Below, piece by piece: positions 1 through 11,581 of a stretch of DNA of 64,000 bases. The notes under the pieces were generated by a model that saw only the letters and a list, made by a program, of their open reading frames with translations, made no database searches and had not been told where the DNA came from. The stretch's first letter is position 1. Each line of letters begins with the position of its first letter. This DNA is from Aquatica leii (taxonomy: Eukaryota > Arthropoda > Insecta > Coleoptera > Lampyridae): contig CM069435.1 in NCBI GenBank assembly GCA_035610365.1, positions 460,001 to 524,000 of the forward strand. The letters run 5' to 3'. Both the position numbers and the translations under genes were made by a program.

Positions 1-3000
1 GAATTGTTTTTCTTAGTTTTTGTATGTTCTATACAGTTGTCATTTGGTATACTTAAAACAATCACAAACATTTTTTTTGTACTTAATAAAAAAAATATAA
101 ACTTTTTTTGATCAAATATTATTAAGGTATAGTGCTGTAAAAATTAAAAAAATAATATTAATGAATTTAATAAAAAATAGTTAGAATCTCAAAAATATAA
201 GGACAAAAACTATTGAATTTAAGAAAAATACACAAAAAAAATTTGGTTTTAGGTATTACTGTGTTAAAATATCCATTTTTGCACTTAACTTTTTTTTTAA
301 TAGTTTTAGTATATGTCATTTCCTTAATAAGACACATATTAAGATCTAGTCTAACATGTTACTATTTATGCGAACAATCTAAATCTCGAGTTTTACAGTC
401 ATTACAACGTGATGTAGGACTTTTATTACACATGTTTAAAAAACATTAAACTTTTTTAGAAGTAATTTTATTTCTTTATGGTTTATGACAAAGGACGAAA
501 TTTTACGGTATCTCTATCAACTATCTTTAGTAGTTTGTCAATACAAAAACACAAATTATAATATGAAATACAAACTATCAACATGCATCTCATTAATAAC
601 AAGCTTTTAATTTTGTATTCTAAAAAAACCTCTATAATATTGTGTCATCGTAGACAGTTAAAAATTTTTAATACTGTTATCTTTATTACTTATTTGTAAG
701 TTGCAGTAAAAGTTTCATTTTATGTGTTTTTCGCAAAAAAATAAATATTCTCAAAAGATTTTATTGTATAAGTTATTTAATTTTACCGGTCACGTTTCAC
801 GGCTTTAGATACAAATCTAAAGCATTAAATCATTTGTTCTGTAGAAAAATTAACAAAAAGGAACTAAGTATAAGCATTTAAAATCACGGCAAGAACAATA
901 TAGGAAAACAGAATAATGAAAATGCTAAAAACATCTAAAGTAGATGTTGTTGCAGTAATAAATTATAAGTTTATTACTTACAAAGCTATTAGTGTAAGAT
1001 CTAAGTTATCTGAAGAGATATACATTTTCTCGTTTTATGCGTTAGTTGGGTGTATCGGCATTATGTATTCGGGTGGCATTACTCGCGATGCAGTCTCTTG
1101 AATTTTTCTCTATCTATGCTCTTCACCTGCTATCGCCCAATAGTGCTAACGCCATTCATATGTCACAATATACTCCGCTTTTTGCATTGACGAATGTCAC
1201 AAGTGTGCGTTGACCTGTCTTTAAAATAACCAATTCGCCGTCTTAAGAAAATTTCAAATTAAAAATAGTAAATGGCGTTTATACAAGAAAAGTTTCACTT
1301 TCATGCTAATTTACGAGTTATAAAAGATTTAATTCTTAAAAGCAGCGTATAGACGCAATCTATGGTAAATCACACACATTTCAGTAAGTAAATCTTCCAA
1401 GTTAAGTATCTTTTTACTACTTCTCCAAAGATAGACAATAACGCAATTTGTATGTGATGCACCAGGAAAAATTGCAGCTGTTAATCCAGTTACTGCTTTA
1501 CAGAATTAAAGAAACTACTTCACACTCGCCTAGAGGATTGAGACAGTTGTCTATTAAATTAACATCTGTGCTTTCTCAGAATCTCGTTACGTGATTTTAA
1601 TAAGTAATATGTGAACGAATAAAAAATGAATAAAAATGTGAATCTGGTTTTGTCAAGTTTAGTTGGTTGTAGCGGTTTTACAACGACATCACAATTTCTC
1701 AAGGAAGAAAATTACAAATTATCGTAAACGGGCGTAGATAGATATATGTCGGTGTATTACCAAACCATAAACCAAATTAAACATTAGTAAAGGAAATAAG
1801 AGCATCGGAATTAATTTATTTCCATCTATGAGAAAACAAACTGATAAATAATGGACTCGCAAGCGTAAATGGACGCTAAGTGTCTTAAGAAAGAAATATG
1901 CTTTAGATTTATTGATTTTTAAGTCAACGTGCATTAGTTGTTTCTTTCTTGTCGATGCATTCCGTTAAATTAAAATTCACAGGAGATGCATTTTTAAAAG
2001 TTGAATCAATTTGTTATCATTAAAATAATTTCTATCCTTCACATCTGGCATACTAATTGCTTCTTACGTATTACTTCTTGCAGAAGCTTTAATTGTTATT
2101 AGATACACTTTATGTTGTAACACCTTTATTGGTACTCAGAACTAGATCATCTGCAATTTGTACTGATGAAGTTTTACAAATACGGAAGAATGTGCAGGTG
2201 TTAAAAATACTACAGAGGAATTAACATTTTAGAAACTAGGAAGTGAACTAAATAATATAACCATATGCCACACGATGTTCACTTTTGCTTCTGCGTTGGT
2301 AATAAATAAAACTGATGGTAGTTACAACAATTACACTTAATACACCTTTTTGCTGTCAATTCACTGGAAATGAAGTAATGCAGCTTTTTTTGTTGTTATA
2401 TCTAGGTAACGCTATAACACTTACTTCGGTAGCATCTTATATCATTTCTAAAACTTATTATCTTTATTAGCAGTCGTCATTTTCACTATCCGATTGAATA
2501 GTAATTTAAATGATTGATTAAGCGTTATACTCCATAAGTAATTTCTTATTATCTTAGTGTGAATGAATCGCAATTACATACCGGCTTCTGTCAGAACTGT
2601 AACTTCCTGCTGTTATTTCTTTGTACTTAATGAACTCATTCAGTGCAAGTTAAATAAACGAAAAAGTAAGTACAAAGCAATCTTACGCTTTCTACAAAGA
2701 GATATTTATCGACGATAAAAAAAACTAACTAATAACCACCGTTTTTTAATTGTAACTTGATTTTAACAATTACAAAATTTAAGACGAATTTAAAATCGTG
2801 TAAAATGGTTACAATGAATATTCAAAAATTTTTTACAGCTTGGCCTACAATACTTAGTATTTTTATTGTGGTATTATTTTAGTTCTTATCTCATGCGAAA
2901 TTGAAACATGTAGACAGAATTGTTTATGTGTAACTTGTAACTATTGTAATGTTAATTTAAAACCGTTTATTAGAAACTAAGAGCTAAATACAGTTCACAA

Positions 3001-4114
3001 ATAATTAAACGAAATAAAATAAATTGTAAATTGAAATAACTAAATTAAAATGAACGAATATGAATTAAAAACTAAAACTAACTTGCGGTAAAGGATTACA
3101 CCAATTAGAAATACTAATAACTAATATTTACAAACACTGAGTCACTATTAATTGGTTTATTTCGACACTATTTATTTTTTACAATCACGCATACGATAAC
3201 GTAAAGGTCACTAAACTGCACTCACGTTGATTAACACAATGAATCCCGTCGTTTGTTGCAAGTTCTATTTATATGCAGAACGTTATCTTCTTATCGCTTC
3301 CAGGAGTTTCCTTCATTTTCCTTACCGTCAAACACTTTTTGGAAACAGAACACTATTCAAATATCAAATTCCTATATGAAGTTTTGTGTTTTAATTCACG
3401 TATAGTTTTATTTTTCGTCGTTATTTATATTAAAATTTTCTATTTATAACCAAAAGGTAAGTTAATTATATAAGTTATGTCATTAAAATTTACAATGCCT
3501 ATCAAATTAATTCAACAAGTTATTAGAAATTTTATTATTATTATTGTAAAAGCTTTAAATGTGTTTTTATTAAATTTTACAAATTTTTTATTAATTTATA
3601 AAAAAAAATTGTTTTTAACTTGGTACGAACAAGTATTAGTCCTGTATGGCGCTATACTTATTTCAGTACTGAATTAAGTATTAAAAATTTTTGCATTGAA
3701 AAACACGCTAAAAATGTTTGAGTTTTTCTTCTGTATTTATAACTATAGACATTTTTAATTCATGAAAAATGATAATGAGATGAGAAATCCAAACCGAAAT
3801 AAGTATAGTGTCATACGGCACTTAGATTAGATTTAGTAATTTATTGATATTGTCGATTGCAACAATACTACTGAAATAAAGTAACATTTTTACCCGAGTT
3901 TCGATGTGCTGGACAATTTTATTGGCTAAATTAAGATCACAATGAAAATGAAAAAATGCGTTTATGTTTTGTCAACCATCTTTAAAATTTAAAAAATTGA
4001 ATTTTTGTTTGTTTTTGGACATTTGGAAAGGCTGTTACTATTATTTTGTAAAAACTACGCAATTTTTATTTTTTATTTATTATTTTTTTCCCTTCAAGAT
4101 ATAGAATTTTTTCG
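1..4114. other. AT-rich stretch without recognisable genes
   Basis: I see no gene, RNA gene or transposon protein here. The short open frames (for example 213-449 and 3477-3677) are rich in Ile, Leu, Lys and Phe, as expected from AT-rich noise, and have no domain I recognise. A perfect 9-bp hairpin with a 4-base loop lies near 802-823, too small to interpret. The stretch could be intron or intergenic DNA. Confidence 0.6.
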
Positions 4115-4206
4115 TCGCAGGCAGGATTCGAACCTAGGATTATATATGGAATTCACTTTGAATTATAAATCAAATATCTATTAAACTGTTAATGTTAGAA
4201 AAAAAA
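4115..4206 (-). repeat. tRNA-derived SINE-like fragment, copy 1
   Basis: Read on the minus strand, this block contains AGGTTCGAATCCTGC, a close match to the RNA polymerase III B box and tRNA T-arm. Upstream of it lies a short imperfect hairpin where an anticodon arm would be, with an 8-base loop. The acceptor stem and D-arm are not convincing, so it is not a working tRNA. A second copy of about 88 bp in the same orientation lies at 5651-5738, which marks it as a dispersed repeat. Both copies end in an A-run in plus-strand terms, which is a T-run before the head of the element. A degraded tRNA-derived SINE is the simplest reading. An AT-rich repeat that happens to carry a B box is the alternative. 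Confidence 0.5.
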
Positions 4207-4274
4207 TTAGGGCGTGTACTAGTGTACACATGTAAGAAGTGAAACTTCTTTATGGCCTTATTTTTCGGAAAATG

Positions 4275-4646
4275 ATCTACATGCAGCTTTTCAGAAATTG
4301 GTTAAATAAAGTTAAATTAGATAAAGTTTAAACAAAAGGATTTTATTATCATAGACATGAATACAAATTTTTGTAAATCAATTAACTAATTTTTGTAGAT
4401 TCAATTTCATATTTCAGTTACCATAAGCCATTAATTACAAAAATATATAATAACGATGACAATGATAGTAATAATTCTATTACAATTAATGAAATGCTGT
4501 AATAATCTTAGTAGCAAAAAGTTAAAGTTAATAAAGTTAAATAATTGTATTATTTGTATTCATGTCTATGATAATAAAATCCTTTTGTTTAAAATTTATC
4601 TAATTTAACTTTATTTAACCAATTTCTGAAAAGTTGCATGTATATC
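4275..4646. repeat. fold-back (inverted) repeat, about 94-bp arms
   Basis: The arm at 4275-4368 is repeated as its reverse complement at 4552-4646, with a spacer of about 183 bp. The arms share AAACAAAAGGATTTTATTAT and differ at only a few positions. There is no open frame inside. This could be a fold-back transposon or a duplication-inversion. Part of the spacer and the right arm appear a third time in inverted orientation at 4772-4917. Confidence 0.75.
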
Positions 4647-4771
4647 AATTAATTGATGTTCATTAAATTAGCAGTCTTATTAATTAATAAATACTATTTT
4701 AATGAAATCATATACATTGACCGATAGTTACAATAAGAAACTGAGGTTAACCTTAAATATTTTAAATTTAA

Positions 4772-4917
4772 AATTAGATAAATTTTAAACAAAAGGATTT
4801 TATTATAATAGACATGAATACAAATAATACAATTATTTCACTTTAACTTTTTGCTACTAAGATTATTACAGCATTTCATTAATTGAAATAGAATTATTAC
4901 TATCATTGTCATCGTTC
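4772..4917 (-). repeat. third, inverted copy of the fold-back segment
   Basis: This segment is the reverse complement of about 4448-4612 (spacer plus right arm of the preceding fold-back). It shares the AACAAAAGGATTTTATTAT core, the TTGCTACTAAGATTATTACA stretch and the CATTGTCATCGTT end. It runs directly into the 53-bp tandem array, so the array unit probably grew from the edge of this copy. Confidence 0.7.
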
Positions 4918-5066
4918 AAACAGAAACTGCAGTTAACCTTAAATATATTAAATTTAAAATGTCATCGTTCAATCAGAAACTGAGGTTAACCTTAAATATA
5001 TTAAATTTAAAATGTCATCGTTCAATCAGAAACTGAGGTTAACCTTAAATATTTTAAATTTAAATT
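4908..5066. repeat. tandem repeat, three 53-bp units
   Basis: Units start at 4908, 4961 and 5014, giving an exact 53-bp period. Each begins GTCATCGTTCAA and contains AGTTAACCTTAAAT or GGTTAACCTTAAAT. The second and third units are nearly identical, while the first carries a few substitutions. A partial unit without the GTCATCGTTC head also occurs at about 4734-4774, on the other side of the inverted copy, which shows that the unit is older than the array. Confidence 0.85.
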
Positions 5067-5650
5067 AATAACATATTTCAGAATTTATACTCTATGTCAA
5101 TTAATTCCACCCAAGTATTAGAAAAATAGATATAATTACTTACTTTTGTTAAAAATCCACTGGAATTAGAATTAAAATAAAGCCTTTGATTTTGTTGATC
5201 ACTTTAGTATTGATATATTATTTATCACGTCGCTATTGCGTTTCCGTAACCGAAAAAAAAGATGGCGCGTAACGGAAAAATGTGACGGTAAATTTTTTTC
5301 CAACGCCGATAAAGAAGTTTCACTTCAAAAAATTATTTGAATAAATTGTTACGAAGAATTAAATAAGATTAACATGGGAAATTTGAAAATTTTGATTTAT
5401 ATGTCCACAAAGTGTTTTTTAGGTTTTTCCAGAATCAGAACATATGACAATGTGTACCAGAGAACGTTTTGCGTAATAATTTTTAAAATTTAATAACAAA
5501 TATCAAAAATATTTCCTAAAATGTATCGCGTTCGGATACTGGAAATATTTTAAAAACATTTTGGTGATATATAAATCGAAATTCCCTATGTTAATCTGTA
5601 TGCTTCAAAATTTCCGGGACACACGGTATAAACAAGTCAAAAAAATCCTC
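5067..5650. other. gap without gene; short motif shared with 4.24 kb
   Basis: No gene is seen. The segment near 5297-5320 reads in inverse orientation as GAAGTGAAACTTCTTTAT, and the same string occurs at about 4235-4255. The fold-back region is therefore flanked by an inverted pair of this motif. The GC-richer bit at 5225-5295, with two GGCGCG-like words, is unassigned. Confidence 0.4.
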
Positions 5651-5738
5651 GTATGCAGGATTCGAACATAGCATTATATATGGAATTAACTTTAAATTAT
5701 AAATCAAATATCTAATAAACTGTTAATGTTAAAAAAAA
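5651..5738 (-). repeat. tRNA-derived SINE-like fragment, copy 2
   Basis: Second copy of the repeat described at 4115-4206, at roughly 90 percent identity by eye. The B-box-like core is now TGTTCGAATCCTGC. The orientation is the same as copy 1, about 1.5 kb downstream. Confidence 0.5.
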
Positions 5739-6159
5739 ATTTATTCTAATAAATTGTTAGGAAACATTAACTTTATAAGAAACTGTAAAAATAATTCGAA
5801 TAATTTACATACTTACAAAATTATATAAGAAAAACTGTTAAAAATGGCGGGTACACCCACTTCTGGTTTTTTTATTAAACCCATCTTTTGATAAAACCGA
5901 GGAACTATAAAAAGCCAGCTCCATACCAAATTTAAAGTTACTAGGACTTTTGATTCAAGAGTTATCGTGGGTACATCGTTACACACAAGCACACACACAA
6001 CCAAAATTTTTTTGTCAAAAATACGTTTTTTTTTTATTCAGAAGACCTTGAATCGTAAAATTATGCAATACATTTTTTTGAAAAAAAAAACATTTACTTG
6101 TTTAAAAGGATGACTGGAAAAACTCCAGCCGGGCTACTAGTGAAACCAACCGTCAAAAA
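5739..6159. other. probable transposon non-coding remnant
   Basis: No coding sequence is recognised. The stretch at 5840-6000 reads like the untranslated remnant often found beside decayed insect elements: a run ending in AAGAGTTATCGTGGGTACAT followed by ACACACAAGCACACACACAACC. It may belong to the transposase-like remnant that starts just downstream on the plus strand, but this link is inference. Confidence 0.3.
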
Positions 6160-7105
6160 CCTTCAATTATTTGGATTGATAATGCTTCTATTTCAGGCTG
6201 CACAAAAACTTTCTGTTTCCATTAGAAAAAAAAGTTGAATATTTACAAAATAGTTTAAAAGCAAGTGACTTAGTTCCTTCTTCATATAAACGAGAAAAAC
6301 ATAACAATAGACCACACAAGCTAAGTGACGATATGAGAGAATATATTAACAAATATATCCTCATTAACAACACCTCATAAGAAATATCTTTCTCCTATTT
6401 TAAACATTTCAAAAATGTATAATCTGTATCGCCAGTTGTATCAAGAAGAATATATGCCTCAAAGATATTTTGTCAACTGCTGTACATATGCTGAAATTTT
6501 ATCAACAGAATTTAACTTGTCCTTAAAACAACCGCGATTTGACACTTGTAGTACATGTGACGGTATAAAACGTGCAGACAGATGTTTTGGAAAAAATAAC
6601 ATTGACGTGTGCTACCTAACTATCGACTTACAGCAAACATTACCTCTACCAAAACTTACAACATCAAAAGCTTTTTATTTGCAGCAATAGTGGATGTACA
6701 GTTTGGGAATGTATTCAATTTCAAAAAATAAGAAAAAAGAGAAATTTTTTCATGTGGGTGGAAGATGCTGCTAATTGTGGAAGCTCTAAAACATGTAATG
6801 CCTTATTAACATTCGTATAATTACACTTCAATCTCAAGACAACATTATTTCTCACTTGGTCCTATGGACAGATTCATGGACAGGCGAAACAAAATATTTT
6901 TGGTAATGTCACTATCAATATATGATTTTGAAGAAAATAATAAAAATAATCGATTATGCATTTCTAGAAGTAGGTCACAGTTACCTACATTCGGGTCGAG
7001 ATTGCGGATGTATTGAAATAAAATTGAGAAAACATGAGTCAATAGCTTTACCTGAAGAATATCGAGAAATCATTGCTAATTCTGACATGAATTATAAGAT
7101 ATAGT
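6160..7105 (+). pseudogene. decayed transposase-like gene (widespread insect 'uncharacterised' TE protein family)
   Basis: Several plus-strand frames follow one another with the order of motifs seen in a large family of element-derived proteins in insects and cnidarians. First, about 6200-6400 gives a segment with REYINKYILINN-like spacing. Next, 6415-6690 encodes a segment with FNLSLKQPRFDTCSTCDG (a Cys-x2-Cys pair) and YLTIDLQQTLPLPKLTTSKA. Then about 6750-6800 gives MWVEDAANCG, and 6922-7104 encodes AFLEVGHSYLHSGRDCG followed by ALPEEYREIIANS. The frame changes at least twice and stops interrupt it, so it is a pseudogene. I recognise the motifs as a recurring TE-associated family but cannot name the superfamily securely. 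No flanking inverted repeats or target duplication could be assigned. Confidence 0.7.
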
Positions 7106-7290
7106 TCCCCATTTTTAAAACTTTAAAGCTTAACCTCAAAAACAAGAAAAAAAATGTTCTTAAATAGAAAGTAAGTTTCAGGGGACGGAATAAAATGGAT
7201 TTGTGTATATTAGTATGACTTGAAAATAACGATATTACAACCGAAATAGTTCATAGCATAGAAGAATGTAAACTTAAGGTAGGGTCTGCA

Positions 7291-7830
7291 AAAATCAGAT
7301 TTAACATACTTCATCAGAACATCAGAAGTCTAACAAAAAATTATGATGAAATGGGTATATTTACAAGCCAGTTTGACGGGTTTTTTTTAACATTATGGTA
7401 TTTTTTGAAACTTGGTCTATACCCGATCCAACTTATTTTAACTTAAACGGATATAACATAATTTACAACAAAGGAGATTTGGATCAGAATGACAGAGTTG
7501 TAGGATATATTAAAAATCACTACAATTACGTTAGTTCAGTACAACCATTAGGTAGCATCAAGGCGATTGAAATAAAACTGAAACATCTAAATAAAACAGT
7601 TATCATCACTGCACTCAATAGATCAGCATCAACTTGTCCATATATCTTTAAGAAAGAACTAGAAAATTACATAAAAAATATACCAAAGAGTGAATACAAC
7701 TTTTTCGTACGTTACATAAACATTGACATTTTCTCAAATTATGATTACAGTAATGAATACTTAAACATATTAAATCAAACAGGATACATTTCACTAATAA
7801 ATAAACCAACAATAATTCTAAACGGTCTGC
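7291..7830 (+). pseudogene. LINE apurinic endonuclease (EEP) domain remnant
   Basis: Frame 7291-7360 reads KIRFNILHQNIRSLTKN, the N-terminal strand of an endonuclease/exonuclease/phosphatase domain; the QN residues match the family's first active-site Asn. After a frame change, 7395-7826 carries the second part: ETW (equivalent to the catalytic Glu motif), GYNIIYNKGD, VVGYIK, then ITALNRSAST where active copies usually have ITAxYRPP/S. FFVRYINIDI follows where GDFNxD is usual, so the glycine-aspartate-phenylalanine core is altered. The frame then reaches GYISLINKPT and breaks at the TTCGAA array. In the living family this domain nicks target DNA for target-primed reverse transcription. Confidence 0.8.
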
Positions 7831-7960
7831 GGAAAATTCTTCGACAGCAATTCTTCGAATGAAACCTCTTCGACAGCAACTTTTCGAAAAACAATTCTTC
7901 GAAATAACAATTACAATTGTTCGAAACTGCAATTCTTCGACATTAAAGTTATTCGAATAA
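7831..7960. repeat. degenerate array of TTCGA(A) words
   Basis: About eight TTCGA words recur every 12-20 bases, several within the phrase ACAATTCTTCGAA or CTTCGACAGCAA. The units are too irregular to be a simple satellite. It sits exactly where the LINE endonuclease frame ends. A related array built on ACAATTCACCGAA lies at 63126-63280. Confidence 0.7.
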
Positions 7961-8189
7961 ATAATGTATCGAGTTATTGAAGTTTTTAAAGTATGCCAAT
8001 ACTTTCGATAATTTGTTTTTAATAATTCTAAATATAAATAATGTTTTATGAGCGTTGGTGATACATTAGCGTTACCCAGAAGACACCACGTTGAGGTTGA
8101 ATCCTCTATTTATTTGTAATTATTTTCTTTAGCAAATAAGATACAGAAGCCCCAGATACTCAACAAATACACTATGAAGATAAAGCAAA

Positions 8190-9190
8190 ATACGTTCTTT
8201 ATTATACCAACAGATGAAAATGAAGTTCAGACTATTATTAAATGACTAAATATAAACAAAGCACCTGGAATTGATAACATAACAAATAAAATCTTAATAG
8301 AACATAGGAAAGTCTTATCTAATCCGATTGCCATAGTAATGAATAAAGTGTTTGAAACTGCTATTTGCCCAAAAGTATTCAAAATGACAGTTATCAAGCC
8401 AATATATAAAAACAGAAACAAAGATGTTACAAAAAACTACAGACATATTTTACTAATTTCAAGCGTAGCAAAGATCTTTGATAAGTTACAAAAAATATAA
8501 AATTATATCACCATACCAATATGAACTTCAAAATAAATCTCCACAAAGTACAATAATACAACTATTAACTATTAATAGTAATTAAAATTAAAAACAACCT
8601 TGACTCCGATTTAAAAACAGTGTGTGTATTTATTGACTTGGCTAAAACGTTTGACACAGTTAACCAAAATAACGACTAACAAACCTTAATAATGTGGGAA
8701 TCAGAGGCAAAATTAATCAATTATTTGAAAGTTATTTAAGTGACACTCCACAGTATATAAAAGTGAGGAGTACTTTAAGCAAAGAGGGTATAGTGTGGAG
8801 TACTACAAGGTACAGTCTTAGGTCCAGTGCTCTTTTTAATATTTATATAAATGAACTCTTTGATCTAAAATCGGAAGAAAAAATCGTATCGTCTGCTGAT
8901 GACACAGCTATATTATACAAAGGCAATACCTGGAGTAATCTCAACATAAAGCAGAGAATGACCTACTGCAAATCAAGAATTGTTTTGATAACAAACTACT
9001 AACACTTAGCTTTAATAAAACCAAATATATTCCATTTAGATGTCAGAATTACAATACAACAACATTTAGAAAACTAGAAATCAATGTGTCAGTTATAGAT
9101 AAAGTACAAATAGAACCATTTACAAATATAAAGTACCTAGGAATTCAAATAGATGCTCACTTGAAATGGAATTTACATATTTATATCCTA
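8190..9190 (+). pseudogene. LINE reverse transcriptase domain remnant
   Basis: The segment near 8205-8480 translates with one stop (TGA at 8243-8245) and contains INKAPGIDNITNKIL, the N-terminal RT block, then a block ending TVIKPIYKN and NYRHILLISSVAKIFDKL (usually NYRPISLLS). Near 8625-8665 is VFIDLAKTFDTVNQ, the first catalytic-Asp block. The 8694-9001 frame holds a damaged QGxxLGP block and FNIYINELF. At 8892-8903 it has SADD where (Y/F)ADD is expected, so the first residue of the catalytic box is changed while both aspartates remain. Downstream KTKYIPF and IKYLGIQID match the post-palm region. In active elements this enzyme copies the element RNA at the nicked target. Confidence 0.85.
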
Positions 9191-9260
9191 CAGGAATACT
9201 AGTCAAATTCAAAGCCTTCTTAACCAATCGTAAGTCAGACAAACTTAAAGAATATATACT

Positions 9261-9547
9261 ATGAATAAGAAATAAATTGATAAAAATTATTACAACGTAA
9301 AATTACGTTAGATATAATATTGACAACTTATCATTTTTAAATATTGTAGAGCAACATAGAACCTAAATTAAATTTATTTAGCTAGAGTAATATGGATTTT
9401 GCGTGTAAAACCAATTTTAATGAAATATTTTCTAACTATTTTTGTCTTATACTATATATTGTTAAAAAAAACTTGAATACTGTACTATATACTATACACG
9501 GTTATTAATTACTACTATTAGATCGAATCTTTAGTCAATATTTTTAA
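9261..9547. other. unassigned AT-rich spacer
   Basis: This is probably a faded 3' tail of the LINE or flanking DNA. No motif is recognised. Confidence 0.4.
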
Positions 9548-9747
9548 TGCGAAGTAATAACATTCTGCTGAACTTTCATTGTTTATTATTTTGAAACGAA
9601 TATACACAACGTTTCGATTGCTGTGGTATCTGCAATCGTCATCAGGTGAATACTGACGATTGCAGATACCACAGCAATCTAACCGTTGTGTAAATTCGTT
9701 TCAAAAAAATAAACAATGAAAGTTCAGCAGAATGTTATTACTTCGCA
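9548..9747. repeat. 200-bp palindromic element with hammerhead-ribozyme-like core
   Basis: The ends TGCGAAGTAATAACATTCTG and its reverse complement bracket a nearly perfect inverted repeat with arms of almost 100 bp and only a few bases between them. On the minus strand the left arm reads CTGATGA (9639-9645), then a self-complementary CGATTGC...GCAATC stem, then GAAAC (9611-9615). This is the layout of a hammerhead core, CUGAnGA-stem II-GAAA, but with one extra base after CTGATGA. The right arm carries the mirror copy in degraded form. PLE termini are known to carry hammerhead motifs, so a PLE-end origin is likely. A MITE with long arms is the alternative. Confidence 0.65.
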
Positions 9748-11581
9748 TCAAGCAACATTGTTTAATACATTCAAACAAATATTTTTAATGTGTTGAATTT
9801 AGTTTAATCTGAATATTTGGTGTTTAAAAGGGTCGTATCAATTATACTTATGTACATTGTTAATTATATTGCTTAAATTAATAAAAAAATATTTTTTTGA
9901 TAAATACTGTTTAAAAGTGGTTCACAATCATTATAATAGTTAAGCGATTTTATTATTTGTTGAAGCATTTTAAATACTTTTGGAGCCATAACTTTTTGTT
10001 ATTTTAAAAATATAAAACTTTGTGCATGCTTAGAACTTGTCAATCGTACATTTTTGAATAAATCTATCTTTACAAAGGTTTAGGAAAATTTACCTGCTTA
10101 TAACGGTAAGGATTTCGCTCTAAGTAAATATAAACTAAATAATTAATTAAATGCAGCGTGTAGAAAGATCGAATGTAAGACAATTAAAGATATTGTAGAA
10201 TATTAAATAGTAATCTGTAAACATTCTGCTCAAAATAATTTTTTGTTACAATTTATTATTTCGGTAGGTGTGAAAGGATCTGTCTCAAACTCAAAGTATA
10301 TACATATGACATAGTCAACAAAATTTTACAATAAAAAGTTTAACACGTTATATAATTATAATTTATAATGCAATCAAATAAAAGTAAATGTTTACATAGT
10401 TGTATTTTGTTAATTAAATACTTAAAACATTGGATTTTTTACGTTTTACTTTTGTATTTTTACGTTTACAAAAAATGTGATTTTAATCCATTCACTAATT
10501 AAATTTATGTAAATAATAAGCCCGCTAAATAGTGTTTTTAGAAACATGACTACGTGCAGTGTACCTGTAGCAAACATTTGTCAGAGAAACCTATACCTAT
10601 TTCTTTCTAACACTTATAATTGTCATATTCTGAGCCTCGTTTTTTTTAAATTTTTTAAAGCTATACCTAACAAGTTATAAAAAAAATATATGAAAAATAG
10701 CTAGTTAGCTTTCTTTGTAAGTACCTTCTGATTACACTATTTAATATATAAAATATACAATAAAGTTTTTAAAATTGTATTTTTATTATTTGCTCAAAGT
10801 CGACAAGTTTGATTTGCAGTTTTGCTACCTTTTGTAAATGTGTCTATTGAATTTTTGTACCCTTTGTCTAATACGCACTTTTCTTTATGCTACTAAGTTG
10901 TTTGCAGCAGGTACTTAAATTTAACGTAAGTAATTTTTTTTATTATAACATTAAATTTAATATAAAATTAAATTTATAGTTTTCTATATTATTATACGTG
11001 GTATTTTTGCCACAGGATGGCGTTCCAAAAACATTTTAAATAAATTAAATCTCATTTTTAATTGTATAATTTCCCGTGTTTCCAGTTTTTAATTTGGGTT
11101 TACTCAGCTTTTAATAAAAACATTTTTTTGTTTGAAATAGTAATTTCATTCTATAAATAACATTATAATAATGCTAATCCATCAAATTCGTTGTCTTAAA
11201 ATAAACAAATCCCAATACCTACTTAATATATCGAATTTAATAATTAAATTATTACAAAAATTTTAAATATTGCTCCTACTAACTAGCAAATTATTAGTTT
11301 CAAGTTATTGTATGCAATAAACTGCCGATGAAAACTAAAGATGTTGAAGATTTAGTAGAACAAAAAAAAAATAAAACATTGGTAGGTTGCAATTACTGAT
11401 TTTAGAAAGATATTTTAAAGCAATTTGAAAAAACTCCAAGCGATAGCTTTATATTCAAGTTTTAGAAGAAAGAATAAATTATCATTTTGTAGTACATACA
11501 ATAAAAATTTACCAAATTATTTTGGGTAAGCTGTAAATATACTTTGAAATTAATATATTTAGAATTTATTTTTGTTAAAGT
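9748..11581. other. AT-rich stretch without recognisable genes
   Basis: No coding sequence, RNA gene or repeat boundary was identified. Confidence 0.5.

Larger units (their letters stand above)
7200..9260 (+). mobile_element. LINE (APE-type non-LTR retrotransposon), decayed, interrupted
   Basis: An endonuclease half (from 7291) and a reverse transcriptase half (from about 8200) lie in the order expected of a Jockey/CR1-like LINE. Between them, roughly 7830-8160 is not LINE sequence but holds a degenerate TTCGAA array and unassigned DNA. The end of the endonuclease and the start of the RT are therefore missing or replaced. The 3' part reads on to a segment with IKYLGIQIDAHLKWN near 9130-9175 and then fades. 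No poly-A or target duplication is clear. Multiple stops and frame changes show it is dead. The clade (Jockey versus CR1/L2) is not fixed by what I can see. Confidence 0.85.

Noticed and set aside
213-449. 78-codon open frame, hydrophobic
   Set aside because: Composition is that of AT-rich noise, with no domain and no support from context.
3477-3677. 66-codon frame resembling a membrane peptide
   Set aside because: Ile/Leu/Phe/Lys runs follow directly from poly-A/T-rich DNA; nothing else supports it.
4115-4206. Functional tRNA gene on the minus strand
   Set aside because: A B-box is present but the acceptor stem, D-arm and a 7-base anticodon loop are not.
4908-5066. CRISPR array
   Set aside because: Units are contiguous 53-bp tandem repeats without unique spacers, and the DNA is eukaryotic in character.
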